From contig JADNYV010000111.1 in the NCBI GenBank assembly GCA_015501055.1, forward strand, positions 1 to 64,000: a DNA stretch of 64,000 bases, written 5' to 3'. The position numbers and the translations under genes are program-made. Numbering within the stretch: the first letter of the stretch is position 1; the number at the start of each line of letters is the position of its first letter. Source of the DNA: Mucidula mucida. Taxonomy: Eukaryota > Basidiomycota > Agaricomycetes > Agaricales > Physalacriaceae. Positions 45,520 through 55,944 of this stretch are shown in pieces. The notes beneath the pieces were generated by a model. That model was not told where the DNA came from, did not search any database, and worked only from the letters and a program-made list of their open reading frames with translations.

Positions 45520-45864
45520 TGTGAGAATCGGACGATAAAACGAGGGCGAATGCACTGATGAATTCATCTCGAGTATATCCTCTTTATACAACTTGACGAG
45601 CACCGTACTACGAAACTGGCAGTAGACACGAAGACCTGTAAACTAAATGATTGAGAATGCTAAGTAAGACTGCTGGGAACCATTGGTAAGTAAATTGAAC
45701 TACGGGATAAGAAACAAACGGAAAACATATGAAGTGGCGGATTCGCGAGTTGAGTCCAGATTTAGAATGTGGATCCCGGAATGAATCGGTGGATCCACAA
45801 GAGAAGACGCGTCACGTCGACGCGTTTGTGAGGACCGTCGGTCCGTCCGGCTTGAATGCCAACA
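45520..45864 (-). repeat. 5' LTR of the copia element
   Basis: 345 bp, no difference from 40324-40668 seen on reading through. Followed by the TAGGC duplicate and the rest of the Ty3 LTR. Confidence 0.9.
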
Positions 45865-45869
45865 TAGGC

Positions 45870-46306
45870 CAGGTGTATAAACGAGATCGGAACTAAAGTA
45901 CAATGATACTACACTACTGCTTATATATTAGTAAGTCTATGTTTGAGACTCCTTGTCCATACGCGTTTCCACTAGGGATGCTCCATGCCCTTGACCCAGT
46001 GTGGTATGCTACTAGTCCGTGAAACCATTAAATACGAGTGGTAACTGCATGTAAGTAATAATACTGAAACAACCATGTGTGCTACGAGTGTCGGCGGTGT
46101 GTATACAGTAGGGAGTCCATGAGGTATCAGCATGTATGATGTCATCCATGTGTTGAACGTGTGTCCGACATGAGTATGGCTTCGGTAATGAAAAGGAGTA
46201 TGATCGGTGACGAAACAGATGATGAAACAGTCCGTTGGTTGATAAGACAAGCCCCCCGATAAGATATGATAAGATTGAAAATGTGAAAATATGGCGATTC
46301 ATAACA
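45870..46306 (-). repeat. 5' LTR of Ty3 element 1, distal 437 bp
   Basis: Continues the LTR interrupted at 40323; starts TGTTATGAATCGCC at 46306 on the minus strand. With 40232-40323 it totals 529 bp. Confidence 0.88.
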
Positions 46307-47141
46307 GCTTGCACCACCTGGACATCCGCCACCGCCAGATCCGTTTGAAGTTGATGCCGCTGACAAGGGTGCTGTGGATGGTCCGGTTACGGTGGAGGTT
46401 AAGTTGGCGGTGACACGTGGTAGGCTTGTTCATCCTTCAAAGTTAATATCATCCTCACCCAAATGTTTAGAGCCTGTGAGGCTGTATCCGCGGAATCTTC
46501 AACTTCTTGCTGAGAGGATACGCCAGCCGGATTTACCAGACCTGGCACGACGGTTCCTCTACGATCAGCTTCACCTTGATGGTGACCCGCCATCAGAAGA
46601 GGTTCATATTTCGCGCTGCCCCCCCATCACATCCAAAGTCTATGTCTTCCATTCGGCAGTTGCGTCCTTCTACACGCCCAGCAACATCTCTGGAATCCGT
46701 GGCATGAAGCGCGAACGGATCCGCTCGACACCGTCTTGGCGTGATCATCATGCGCGCCAAGACTGCGCACTGGTTGTCACGGATCCTGCACAGCCGGGCT
46801 TTGCTGGGCTCAGTGTTGTCCGTGTATTTCTGCTCTTCTCGTTCACACACGGGAGCCGAACATTTCCGTGTGCACTGGTTCAGTGGTATAAGAAGCATGG
46901 GACTCGCCCAGATGCCACGACGGGGATGTGGGTTGTGAAGCCGGAGCATTATCCGGGGGGACGGCCTGTACTGTTGGTCATTCATTTGGAGACCCTCATT
47001 GGCGCCGCCCGCCTGTTGCCCGTGTTCGGTAAGATGAAAATACCATGTAAGCTAGAGTTTCATCATACATTAGATGTATTCAAAGCCTTCTATGTAAGTA
47101 AGTACGCTGATCATCATATGAATGAGATTATTTATCAGTGA
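46307..47141 (+). pseudogene. Plavaka-like transposase, 3' part
   Basis: Continues the frame broken at 34871: removing the Ty3 element and one GCTTG joins ...MELATVG to L/APPGHPPPPDPFEVDAADKGAVDGPV. Conserved C-terminal blocks follow: ITSKVYVFHSAVASFYTPSN, GMKRERIRSTPSW, CALVVTDP...GLSVVRVFLLFSF, CALVQWYKKHGTRPDATTGMWVV, VIHLETLIGAARLLPVFG. The tail ends at TGA 47139-47141. This section reads openly, so decay is concentrated in the first half. Confidence 0.8.
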
Positions 47142-47700
47142 CATCTCTTTTTGGTTCGAGTCTGAGTTGGTTGGCAGTGTGAGTATAGATAAGTTCATGT
47201 GGGTATAGAGCAGTCAAGGTAGAAAGTATAGACAAAAACAGTAAGTATAGATTTTGGAATCACCTTGTCTATACTTGCTATACTTTTCTAGATCATCTAT
47301 ACCGTTCTACGCACCTTGTGATTTACTGATGCACACTATGTGACATTCGCCGCTTCGGACGTTTACCAGGCTACTAACATCTCTCCATGGGTTTCACAGG
47401 CTCGGAATTGTGCAAGCAGCCTGTATTGATGCTATATGTACTACATATGCTCTCCTCAGAATTTATCTCTTGTCATATCCCACTGTAGACCTTCAAAAAC
47501 ATGGTGATCAAATGTTTACACTCTGTCCGGCGCGTATCTCAACGCGTAGTAAACGGATTTCCGTCCGGTTTATTTCTAGTCCGATGAAATTTATTCAATC
47601 AAGTCCCTCCCGCAAAAATCCGGTAGAAAAATTGTGTGTCTAAGGCGTGATCGAGTGGATTTTGCAAGTTGTTGGGAATTTTGCAAGTTGATGGGATCCA

Positions 47701-48672
47701 TATTATCGAGAAGGGTCCTGATCCAACGGGTTGGCTTATCTCCGAAAAGTTGGATGGCGTTCGGTATGTGCTCCGTTCATTTCAAGAATTAATGCTAATC
47801 CGCGCTTAGGACATTTTACGATGGCAAGCACATGTATAGTCGCCTCGGAAATCCCTTCACGTCTCCTAAGTGGTTCCTTGATAGTACATCTTTACCCTTT
47901 CATCGAAACGATTCGCTTAACGTGCACCTAGAACTGCCCAAGGACGTAACCCTTGACGGCGAGCTCTTTGCCGGAAGAGGCAAATTTCAGGACACCATAT
48001 CCATCGTCAAGACCGTGAACTCGCCACACTGGAGCGGTATTACCTTCCAAGTATTTGACATCCCATCCAAAGGCGACGATCCATTTGAGAAAAGGAGTAA
48101 ACATCTGGAGCGAGTGTTCGGCGAGAAGGGCACCCATGCGTCTGATAAGGTCGAGGTGGTCGAGCATATCACCGCCAAAAGCCGGGAGCACGTTCTCGAG
48201 GAGCTCAAGAAGGTGGAGACTCTTGGTGGCGAAGGCTTGATGCTCCGCAAGCCCGGCTCACGATACGAAGGGCGTCGGTCTGCGACTCTGCTTAAAATCA
48301 AGGTTCGCCTCCCTCTCTCAGTCAGGTTATCTAAATCCTCATGATGGTGATAGACATTCTACGACGCCGAAGCGATCGTGACTGGCCACAACAAGTGACA
48401 CGGTCGCAACGTCGGCGTCTGCGGAGCACTTCTCTGCAAAATGGAGTCCGGAAAGTCGTTCAAGGTCGGTTCGGGGTTGAACGACAAGCAGCGCAAGGAT
48501 CCGCCCAAGGTTGGCGCGATTATCACGTATCGGTTCCAGGAGCTTACGCGCGACGGGGTCCCCCCGTTTCCCTACGTTTATTGGTGAAGCGGTGGACAAG
48601 GACGAGCCCAAGGATGCAGAGGCACCTGAGCATAGGAAGCCTGGATCGAAACCTGGTGCGGACGACGATTGA
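47701..48672 (+). pseudogene. ATP-dependent DNA ligase, small type, 5'-truncated
   Basis: Exons 47701-47763, 47810-48302 and 48354-48672 with introns of 46 and 51 bp. Nucleotidyltransferase motifs: I EKLDGVR (Lys is the AMP acceptor), III LDGELFAGR, IV GGEGLMLRKP, V ATLLKIKTFYDAEAIV, then an OB-fold-like end (GRNVGVCGALLCKMESG, VGAIITYRFQEL, PFPTFIGEAVD). Lesions: TGA at 48396-48398 and a one-base insertion near 48578. The amino-terminal region is absent. A similar truncated fragment is at 58383-58642. Compact ligases of this kind occur in bacteria and viruses; the origin here is not determined. Confidence 0.78.
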
Positions 48673-49575
48673 AGGACATTCTCTTTACTGATACTTGACG
48701 TATCTATTTCTGCATACTACATAGCGTCAATGGTTTTGCCTTACATCGTCACTGCGAAGAGTCGACGATTCTGGCAATCCGGCTTCATTTAAAGCAAGCG
48801 TTCAAGGCTCGCTGGATACATACCCTGTCTCGACCAACGCCGGTATGTCCTTACCACTATACACGTTCACTACGAACATAACGCTCGCGCCTTGTAGTCT
48901 GCCAGAGAGCATGTCTTTGATATCACCGACCTCACCTTAAATGTCCATTACGACTACACGTGATGACCGCCAGTTTCATCGCACCTACTGAGGTGCCGCG
49001 TGCGAGCCCTAAAACACGATTCGAGTGCCCTGTATGATCTGTCTTTCAATCGAAAACGATGTCATCGCTTAATGCCTGATATATGGTCAGGAAACGCACT
49101 ACACTGAATAGACACGGCACTCCACAATGGAAAAAAGAGGTGGCGCAATGCGCATTGATATCGGGCCCGCGGCCAAAGGAGCTTCGATTCCGGTTGCTCT
49201 TTACGAACGGTCCGGTTTGAAAATCGCACGAGGCAGAAAGTACAGTGGTATTTGTTCTCTTGCTTGCATGCGTCTCCTTTGTTCGCCGCATAAGTACCAA
49301 TTTCGCAGTCGATGGTCCTTTTGAAAAGGCTCGGAAAACTCAAACTGAGACTTCTGTCTGGGGATATTTCATTGTCGACGCAAGTAAATATTCATATGTC
49401 CATTGTCGTCGTGCCATTTTGAAGCAAAAAATTGAAGACGTTCACCCGAAAATGGGGATAACTAGAACAGTGCATTGTCTTCGGCGACCACACGTGTGAT
49501 AGCATTGCCAGCTGCATATAACCAGGAAACGCCTCTCTGCTCTCTACACCGACTTCCCCCTTGCCTCTGATCAAA
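48673..49575. other. No gene recognised
   Basis: Short overlapping frames (49046-49499) without domain or splice logic. Confidence 0.35.
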
Positions 49576-50064
49576 ATGTACAGAATTTCCTACGAAGACT
49601 GTTCACAAAGAGGCGTGTATGCGCGCGCTACACTCTCTCGCACACAGACTGATGTCTTCGAAGAACAGCCGATTGCGAGGCCAACATGTCATGATGGACG
49701 AAGCGTACGTGTCCCGGTCATCGTCACTTGGAATGCCTGCTCATCACACCTACTTCCAGAGCCCAGATACGCAGTGGCAGGAACTCACTCGCGAGTGGCC
49801 ATCTCTGAGGATATGTGCAGGGAGGCCGCCGCTTATTCATCGGCAACGCCATCCTCGGATACTAATGTGATTGACGACGGCGACACGGCTCCTGAACAGG
49901 ACGCTGTGCCTCTTTAAGAAGAAAACGAAGTAGCTTCCTCATCGTTGAAAAGCCGGGGAAAGAAGCGGAAGCAACTTTCAGCGAAAAAGAGGAAGGATAA
50001 AGCTGACGGTGTGAAGCGAAGCAAGAAGAAAGCAGTCAAGGGCAAAGCGGTGCGAAGGGGATAG
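49576..50064 (+). other. Possible small gene with one in-frame TAA and a basic tail
   Basis: One frame runs from ATG 49576 to TAA 49915-49917 and continues openly to TAG 50062-50064. The second part is strongly basic (GKKRKQLSAKKRKDKADGVKRSKKK), a nuclear-localisation or nucleic-acid-binding type of sequence. The first part has no recognisable domain, and an alternative frame (49619-49870) overlaps it. This could be a pseudogene or the 3' end of a gene with an unrecognised intron. Confidence 0.3.
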
Positions 50065-50181
50065 AGATTAGTATTTGCCATGCTCCGCGTCGCAATCATG
50101 TCGCATTTGTATGATTTATCGGTTAGCCAGTAACCATTCATCAATCTCATAAGAGCGATACCACTCGCACGTGTCCTAAGG

Positions 50182-50538
50182 CTATATGGCGGCGGCTGAA
50201 GGCGACGAGTCCTGTTTTGTGTCTTGGTTGAGCAGCCAGCGCAGAGCCAGTTCAGGGCAGTGAATCAGAGTTATGAAGGCGTTATCGTGACGAAGGTGAT
50301 GAAATCTGTGCTGCGCCAAGTCCGTGCGGTCCCGGTCGTGGGCGAGCTCAATATCATACAGCGTAATTCGCTGTTCCTGGAGTAGCCGGAATTCGTTGCC
50401 CGACATATGGCTACATGATAGCGAGGGCGCAAAGCTGCCGTTAAAACACAACCAAACAAAATCACTGCATGTATGTTGTGCGCGAGAACAGAGGTTTTCC
50501 CCGCAAGGTTTTGAGGCACCCGTGGTCTGCGTCGCCAT
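50182..50538 (-). CDS. Hypothetical small ORF, 118 residues
   Basis: ATG 50538 to stop 50182, open throughout. It contains LLQEQRITLYDIELAHDRDRTDLAQHRFHHLRHDNAFITLIHCPELALRWLLNQ, moderately helix-like, with four cysteines near the start. No family recognised; a frame on the same strand overlaps it. Listed as possible only. Confidence 0.3.
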   Translation of the reverse strand: MATQTTGASKPCGENLCSRAQHTCSDFVWLCFNGSFAPSLSCSHMSGNEFRLLQEQRITLYDIELAHDRDRTDLAQHRFHHLRHDNAFITLIHCPELALRWLLNQDTKQDSSPSAAAI

Positions 50539-50738
50539 TTACTTATCATTCTTCACTATACACGGTCCGTCGGGGTACTAGTACCTTAGCTATTTATTTA
50601 GTGTAGGCGGAATCAATATTGTAACATTGTAACAGTCGTTGCCCCGTCTTCGTGTCCAGAAAATCAATATCAAATCAAACATTCACTCACGCATTCGTAG
50701 GTAAAGTAAACTTGCCATTTCTAGAAGATTACAAGTAA

Positions 50739-53117
50739 CTACTTATGCCGAGCTCGCTTCTCTCCCGGGACGTTCACCTTTTTTCGCTTGGTCACCGACT
50801 TGATGAGCTGGTTCAACTTTTCATGTTCGGAAAGAGCAACAGAGTCGTCCAGGACGACAGCGCTTCCCCATTCAACTACGTAAAAGCACTTGGGATTCAA
50901 CGGATCGAAGAGCACGTTGTGGCCCTGAAGGCCGTTATGTGCAGCTTTGTACTTCACGGATAACTGAGTCATCCACGTGTGCATATCTGACCTGGGAATC
51001 TATCAGTAAGAATTGTGGTGGTATGCGAAAGACAGGTACCCAAGGCTGCCGATCCTATCGGCTATGGCTAGCGGATAGCAGCCGTCAAAGTGCTTCATAA
51101 TGGACGCCGTGACTGCACGATCGCGATTTGAAGTAAGGCTGAACACCTTTGGTATCCTAGCCGCAATCTCTGCGTCACCTCCGAGGTACTTCAGGTTCTT
51201 TACTTCTCTCAGAATGACTTCAGAGTTTTCATGCAGCTTCAATAGGAATGATTTTCCGTATGGTTTCCCGTGTAAGATGGGAACACTCCCATCGTAAATC
51301 AAGTGGGCAAGGAAGGCCTTGGTCCCGTGAAGCTTTTGACAGTGAATCTTAGCATGTAGTGTGATGCCCAAGCGCTTCTGGTTCTCCGTGGGCCCCGTCT
51401 CCTGCCCTAATACTAGAGTCAGTGGTGATTTCACATCACCAGCGGTCACAATGCTCGTCAAGTCAACAGCATCATCCCAGTACAGCTTGAGATATAACGC
51501 GTCTTCGAAAAGCGTTCGCGTCTGCGATGTTGTGTACGATCCGTCCTAGATTTGTATCAACGTTTGATCAGATAACATGAAGCCGAGGTGACGCACGGAA
51601 CAAGCCGACGGCAGAAAGGCACCGGCAGAAACTTTGTAAAGCAAGGACAGCGCAGAGAAGTCAAGAGGCGAGTTCAACGAATCAATGGTGATGTCAATTT
51701 TTTGTCGGAATGTCACAGGCAGGGCACCCTGCTCAAGCAGGTCCTTATCCATCAGGCCTCGCTCAAACGCATCGTTGAACGCTTGTAGTTTGAACCCTAC
51801 ATGCGTAGCAATAGTGCTGGGTCCCGGGATCGCTGCGCGGGAGATGTCGAGCACATCTGAGTTCCAAAGAATCTGCAAGCGCCGGTCGCGAATAAAGAAC
51901 ATCTCTTTATTGACGCCATTGAGGACAAAGTATGTCGCATTGGAGGCTACAAGTCTTGTCCATATCTATATTTTCCCATGAGCGTTACACGTAAATATAG
52001 AAGGAACACCCACCAGCAGAAGCAGCAACGAGATCAACATGATTTGTTCTTCAGTAATGGGCAGGTCTGGAGCGTCGGTCTTGAGAGCTTGGCGCAATAG
52101 CGCGAGCGTGCATGTGGCATCGACCCCGGTTGCTCGGCCCGTCACTGTAAAGCGTCCGAGATCATCTGTGCACTGCTCTGAGCCACAGAAATAATGGGGA
52201 TCGCCGCGTCCTTTACAACGAAAAGAATGAAGAGGAATTCCATGCTTTGCCATCAGGGAAATCACGTAGATCGGAAAGTCGCTGTTGAGCGGGTCGGCCA
52301 CTGCCAAGACCTCTTGAATATGAAAGTCAGTGAGATCGAGGCGCTGCATAGCCTTCAGACCCTGCTCAAGCGGCTTCCTGATGGCGTTAGACGGATCTAC
52401 ACCTGGCATGTCATAGTCGACAGAGGTATATGACGTCTTGGAGGAAATCCCGCAACCGGGGCGGACAGTCACTGGGGTGTTTGAGTTTTTAAGAAAGCCT
52501 GTAGTGTGTGCGCGCGCGGAATGCCCAGCGATTGCTGAAGCAAACGATGTTGTCATTCTCTCCATGTATGTGGCAGTGCCTAAGTCGCGTACTTCTGCCA
52601 GACTGTCAACATTATGCGACCGAATCTTCTCGATCTCTATTCGCCGAGACTCCTCCGTGAAGGCTGAAGAGATTGGGCAACCGACGTTGGAGGCTTTCCA
52701 CACTGGTTCAGCGACCGCGATAGCCATGTTCGACATGGATTGGAGTCGTAGAAGGTTCAAAGCAGGCGCTAAATGCATCGCTTCGAGTAGATCTGTGGCA
52801 TCTGAGAGGATTGCGGCCACCGCATTCTTGACCTCCTGCGAGCTCCCTGTTCAAATTTTAGACAACAAGTAAGCACAGATCTTGGTAAGACCAGGCACAC
52901 CTTGGAAGAGTTTATGAATGCGATACTTGGGTCGAATCGTCTCTTCTACAGTCTCAAACATTCGTTTGGAGCCAGTCACGATCTCAGGCAAAGTTGGTTT
53001 CTTCAAAGATGCCATCAACACGGACGTCGCAGCTGCACTGTCATGGGAGGAGTGGTAACTCGCTAACGGCGTGTTCAGAGCCTGAGCAATGGTTTCGGGG
53101 AGATTGGGCGGATCCAT
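50739..53117 (-). CDS. Gene C: 725-residue protein with degenerate kinase-like C-terminus (intact copy)
   Basis: Five exons (52901-53117, 52014-52846, 51597-51965, 51040-51545, 50739-50991) with introns of 54, 48, 51 and 48 bp. All junction phases agree and the coding length is 2178 bp. Residues 1 to about 530 are unrecognised, with a Cys/His segment (LHSFRCKGRGDPHYFCGSEQC). From about 540 the layout is kinase-like: Lys in KSFLLKLH, Glu in VILREVKNL, a catalytic-loop equivalent HNGLQGHNVLFD and a DFG equivalent VEWGSA. Relative to HND...N and DFG, the catalytic Asp is Gly and the metal-binding Asp is Glu, so a pseudokinase is likely. A basic end follows (KRKKVNVPGEKRARHK). Divergent from kinase copy 3. 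Confidence 0.75.
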
Positions 53118-53702
53118 AGTGAGAGATTGGAGATTCTTCCCACAGTGCGAGTTCTTATAGAGGGTCCAGGACCAAATGAGGAAAGAGTAGAGAAGCGCCG
53201 TCAACAGCTTTTGTTCCATTTGCGTCGTTTGGACACACAAAGACAAGAATAACATAATGGAGACGTAGGCGCCAATCACGACATATATCCGATATCTGAT
53301 GGCACAAAAAAATGCTTGACAGTTAACTGAACGGAGGTCGAACGTAGTAGCCTAACAATGCGTGGCGGGGACCTGAGAATTGTGTTGAAAACGATTACTT
53401 ATACTGCTACCCACCTCGTTAGAACATGAACCATAACCTGAATGAAACGACGCTCCAAAAGCTGCACTGGGCACGTTAGCGCGACGGCTGGCTCCCAGTC
53501 AACGGAGATGAAATCCCACACATTCAGGACTCAGTAGAAGAGGAGGCCAGAACCAAGTCTGAGAATCACCGTGGAGGAAGGACAGCGACATCCCTGACGA
53601 CGTTTGCTTGGCAGTGCTGATGGTGTTGGGCTCACGTGACCCGGATCCGCGTGCGGTATACGATCAGGAACGTGATCATGTTGGCCTTGCTTTCCGTTCT
53701 CG
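53118..53702. promoter_or_regulatory. Shared bidirectional promoter, cassette copy 3
   Basis: 585 bp between the divergent starts of gene C and the kinase. On the gene C side: TCTATAAGAA (53152-53161, minus), GTGGGAAG (53136-53143, minus) and AGCTGTTGACGG near 53200, all shared with copies 1 and 2. On the kinase side a conserved run around CTGGATCCGCGTGC and GGAACGTGATCATGTTG precedes the ATG in copies 2 and 3. No MITE is present here. Confidence 0.6.
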
Positions 53703-55831
53703 ATGCCGCGTCAAGAAATGCCCTCTCCCATACTATGGACTCCGAGCCTGGATGCAGATGCTCCTGCGCGCACCGACGACATCCCACCAGACCCTATACC
53801 TACTCAACGTGAACGACTCTTTGATTTTAATCCTCCTTCCCTGCAGCGGAGCGAATCAATCTCTCTGCCTATTCCATCATCGCCTCTGCACTTCATGGAT
53901 CCTCACATTGCACAAAACCTGATCCTAAAGCGTGTGAGGATCCTTTCTTCCTTGGGGGCGGATCTCCATCGTGCTTTAAATTCCTTTTCGGAACAACTTG
54001 ACGCTCTAGAAGATCGGCATTTCTACTTTCACACAGATTTCTCCTATGATATTCAGAAAGAAGCCGACGCACGCGCCATCATCAACCTTCGAAAATCAGG
54101 TGTAACGATGGCATCTACACAGGTGGCGTCAAAAGTTCTTATTCACAACTCGCAACGGGAACTTTTGACGGTTCTACAATGGATGGATCCCTCTACTCAT
54201 CTGAAGCCCACTCTTATAAAGGAGAGTTTTGCCTCTCAGAACTTGGCATTTGGAGTATTTCCTCCTGCCTCAGACCGGTTCGAACTTTTCAACCGGAAAA
54301 ACCGCGCTATCATCAAGCGCTTGTCGAAGGGGTTTTACCGGCTGAACTCATGTATGGTGTTTTGCACAGATGGACAGCCGCTCATGGAAGCCATGTCTGG
54401 CCTCGAGACCATGGGAACCTCGCGTTATTCCAATGATGCCCTTCCTGTTCCTCATCCACAGCCGCTCGATGCCGCCACAACGTTGTGGACACTCCCGACT
54501 ACAGAGGGACCTCGCCGAAGCCGCCGCGGACGTCCTGAAGTGGCTCAGCGGCCAAAAGATGTAGGCCCTATCGAAACGGCGCCCGAAAGAGATGGGGTAT
54601 ACACTCCTAAATGCGAGGACTATGTACAAAAGGTCATTTTCTCTCATCGGTTTTGGGACGTTCAACTCATTGACTGCGCTAGGCCTGGGTCACGGCGGTT
54701 AAAGTCGATGCATCGACACTCATTTTTGACTGCGGGAACTTTGTCAGGATCGGTGTTCGTCACCGGGAAACGCAAACGTTATACTTGTCGGATATGATTG
54801 ATATCCGTTCGTGTAAGGAGCCGTCATACGGAGGACTGATGGTGGCGTTGGACATGGCTGTGACGTTCGATGCTCTTCAGAGGCTGCCCTTACTCGAAAA
54901 CGATGTCCTGGGAAAGAGGAAAACGACGTTGCCTGCACAGGGACGCCGATCTAAGAGAAGGAAAACGTCCACGACCCGCCTTGTGCCCAGCATTAAAGTA
55001 TGGCAACTGTTGGTTTTCTGTTTTATTATCAAAGCTCACGGATACTATCAGGACTTGATCGATACGATCGGCTCATTTCCTCTGGTTGCAGTCTTCTTTC
55101 GACACGACCACTTCGACTCTCCCGCTCCTCTTCTTCTTTTTCCGCCTGGAGCTGTCAAGAAACAACGGTACGAGCCTCGAGAGTATATCAGCATCGTTGC
55201 CGACAGAAGCCTCGGTGTGGGAGCTGTAGGTTCTGTGTTTCGCGTCACCATTGACGCCGACCTTTGCCTGCAAGATCCAGAAGCAGGTTATCCCTCCTTT
55301 ATCCTCAAGATAGCTACTGGGGAGGAAAGCATTCGACGTCTGAGACACGAGGTACATATATATCGCCACTTGGAAAAGGCGGGCGTCTCTTGTATACCGT
55401 CACTTCTTGGTGTCCGGGAAAACGCGGCGGCCGACGTGTACGCGATCATGTTATCCGATGCTGGAGATTCGCTTGCCCATCGAATGGACGACGAGCATAA
55501 GGTGTACCTCTCGACTAAACAAAAGTAAGTCTTGATACATTCAACCTTCTTGTTGATGCTTATCGTACTCGAACTTAGGGAGGAACTGAGAGCGATGTTA
55601 AACAGCATTCACGAAGCCGGAGTGCTTCACCGGGATGTGCGCGCGACTAACATATTAGAGGATCATTCTGGGCGCCTCAGGTTCACAGACTTCGATAGAG
55701 GCAGTCTTCGCGCGAAGAGCCCCGATTTCGTTGCGGAAAAGTTGCGTCTGGATAAGTTCATTGACGGCGAATACGTTGAACGAGCGGCTGTTATTGGCGA
55801 GGATGATCTCTCGTATTCGCCTTCTAGCTAA
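53703..55831 (+). CDS. Atypical protein kinase, cassette copy 3 (intact, 653 residues)
   Basis: Exons 53703-54623, 54683-54997, 55052-55524 and 55579-55831; introns 59, 54 and 54 bp, phases consistent. ATG 53703 is used; ATG 53718 corresponds to the start of copy 2. The N-terminal domain is unrecognised. The kinase domain has LGVGAVGSVFRV, ILKIATGEE, RLRHEVHIYRHL, GVLHRDVRATNIL and FTDFDRGS. Compared with copies 1 and 2, about seven residues are missing after METMGT (FPWQLH region) without a frame change. Exons 2-4 are almost identical to copy 2, suggesting recent duplication or gene conversion, while exon 1 is clearly more divergent. Confidence 0.82.
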
Positions 55832-55944
55832 CTTTCAATGCTTATTTATTTTTCTTCGAGTGTACTTTTTCGAAAAATAGCCAGCTGTGATTGATCACAC
55901 CCGAAGCGAATCTCCCAAGTGATTACTTGATTGTCAGGGAAGCT

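Larger units (their letters stand above)
40324..45864 (-). mobile_element. Ty1/copia-type LTR retrotransposon
   Basis: 5541 bp. LTRs of 345 bp at 40324-40668 and 45520-45864 look identical base for base. Target duplication TAGGC on both sides. Codes on the minus strand in copia order (gag, protease, integrase, RT, RNase H). Inserted in the 5' LTR of Ty3 element 1, so it is the youngest layer of the nest. Confidence 0.93.
34872..46306 (-). mobile_element. Ty3-type chromovirus, element 1, itself interrupted by a copia element
   Basis: 3' LTR 34872-35399 and split 5' LTR 40232-40323 plus 45870-46306. Target duplication GCTTG at 34867-34871 and 46307-46311, which restores the transposase frame when removed. 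Without the copia insertion it is 5889 bp. It codes on the minus strand for gag, RT, RNase H, integrase and a C-terminal chromodomain. Confidence 0.92.
30136..47338 (+). mobile_element. Plavaka-like (CACTA-group) DNA transposon, internally deleted, hosting nested retroelements
   Basis: Terminal inverted repeats CAGTAAATCRCAAGGTG with YGTAGA and CGGTATAGA beyond; outer ends at 30136 and 47338, each followed outwards by AT. Subterminal CTATAC/GTATAG words are dense within about 200 bp of both ends, as in CACTA-group transposons. Cargo: a minus-strand accessory gene and a plus-strand transposase with a C2H2 finger. Removing the Ty3 insertion and its target duplicate leaves about 5.76 kb. The transposase core is deleted and frames are broken, so this copy cannot encode a working transposase, though its ends might still be recognised by one supplied in trans. 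Confidence 0.8.
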
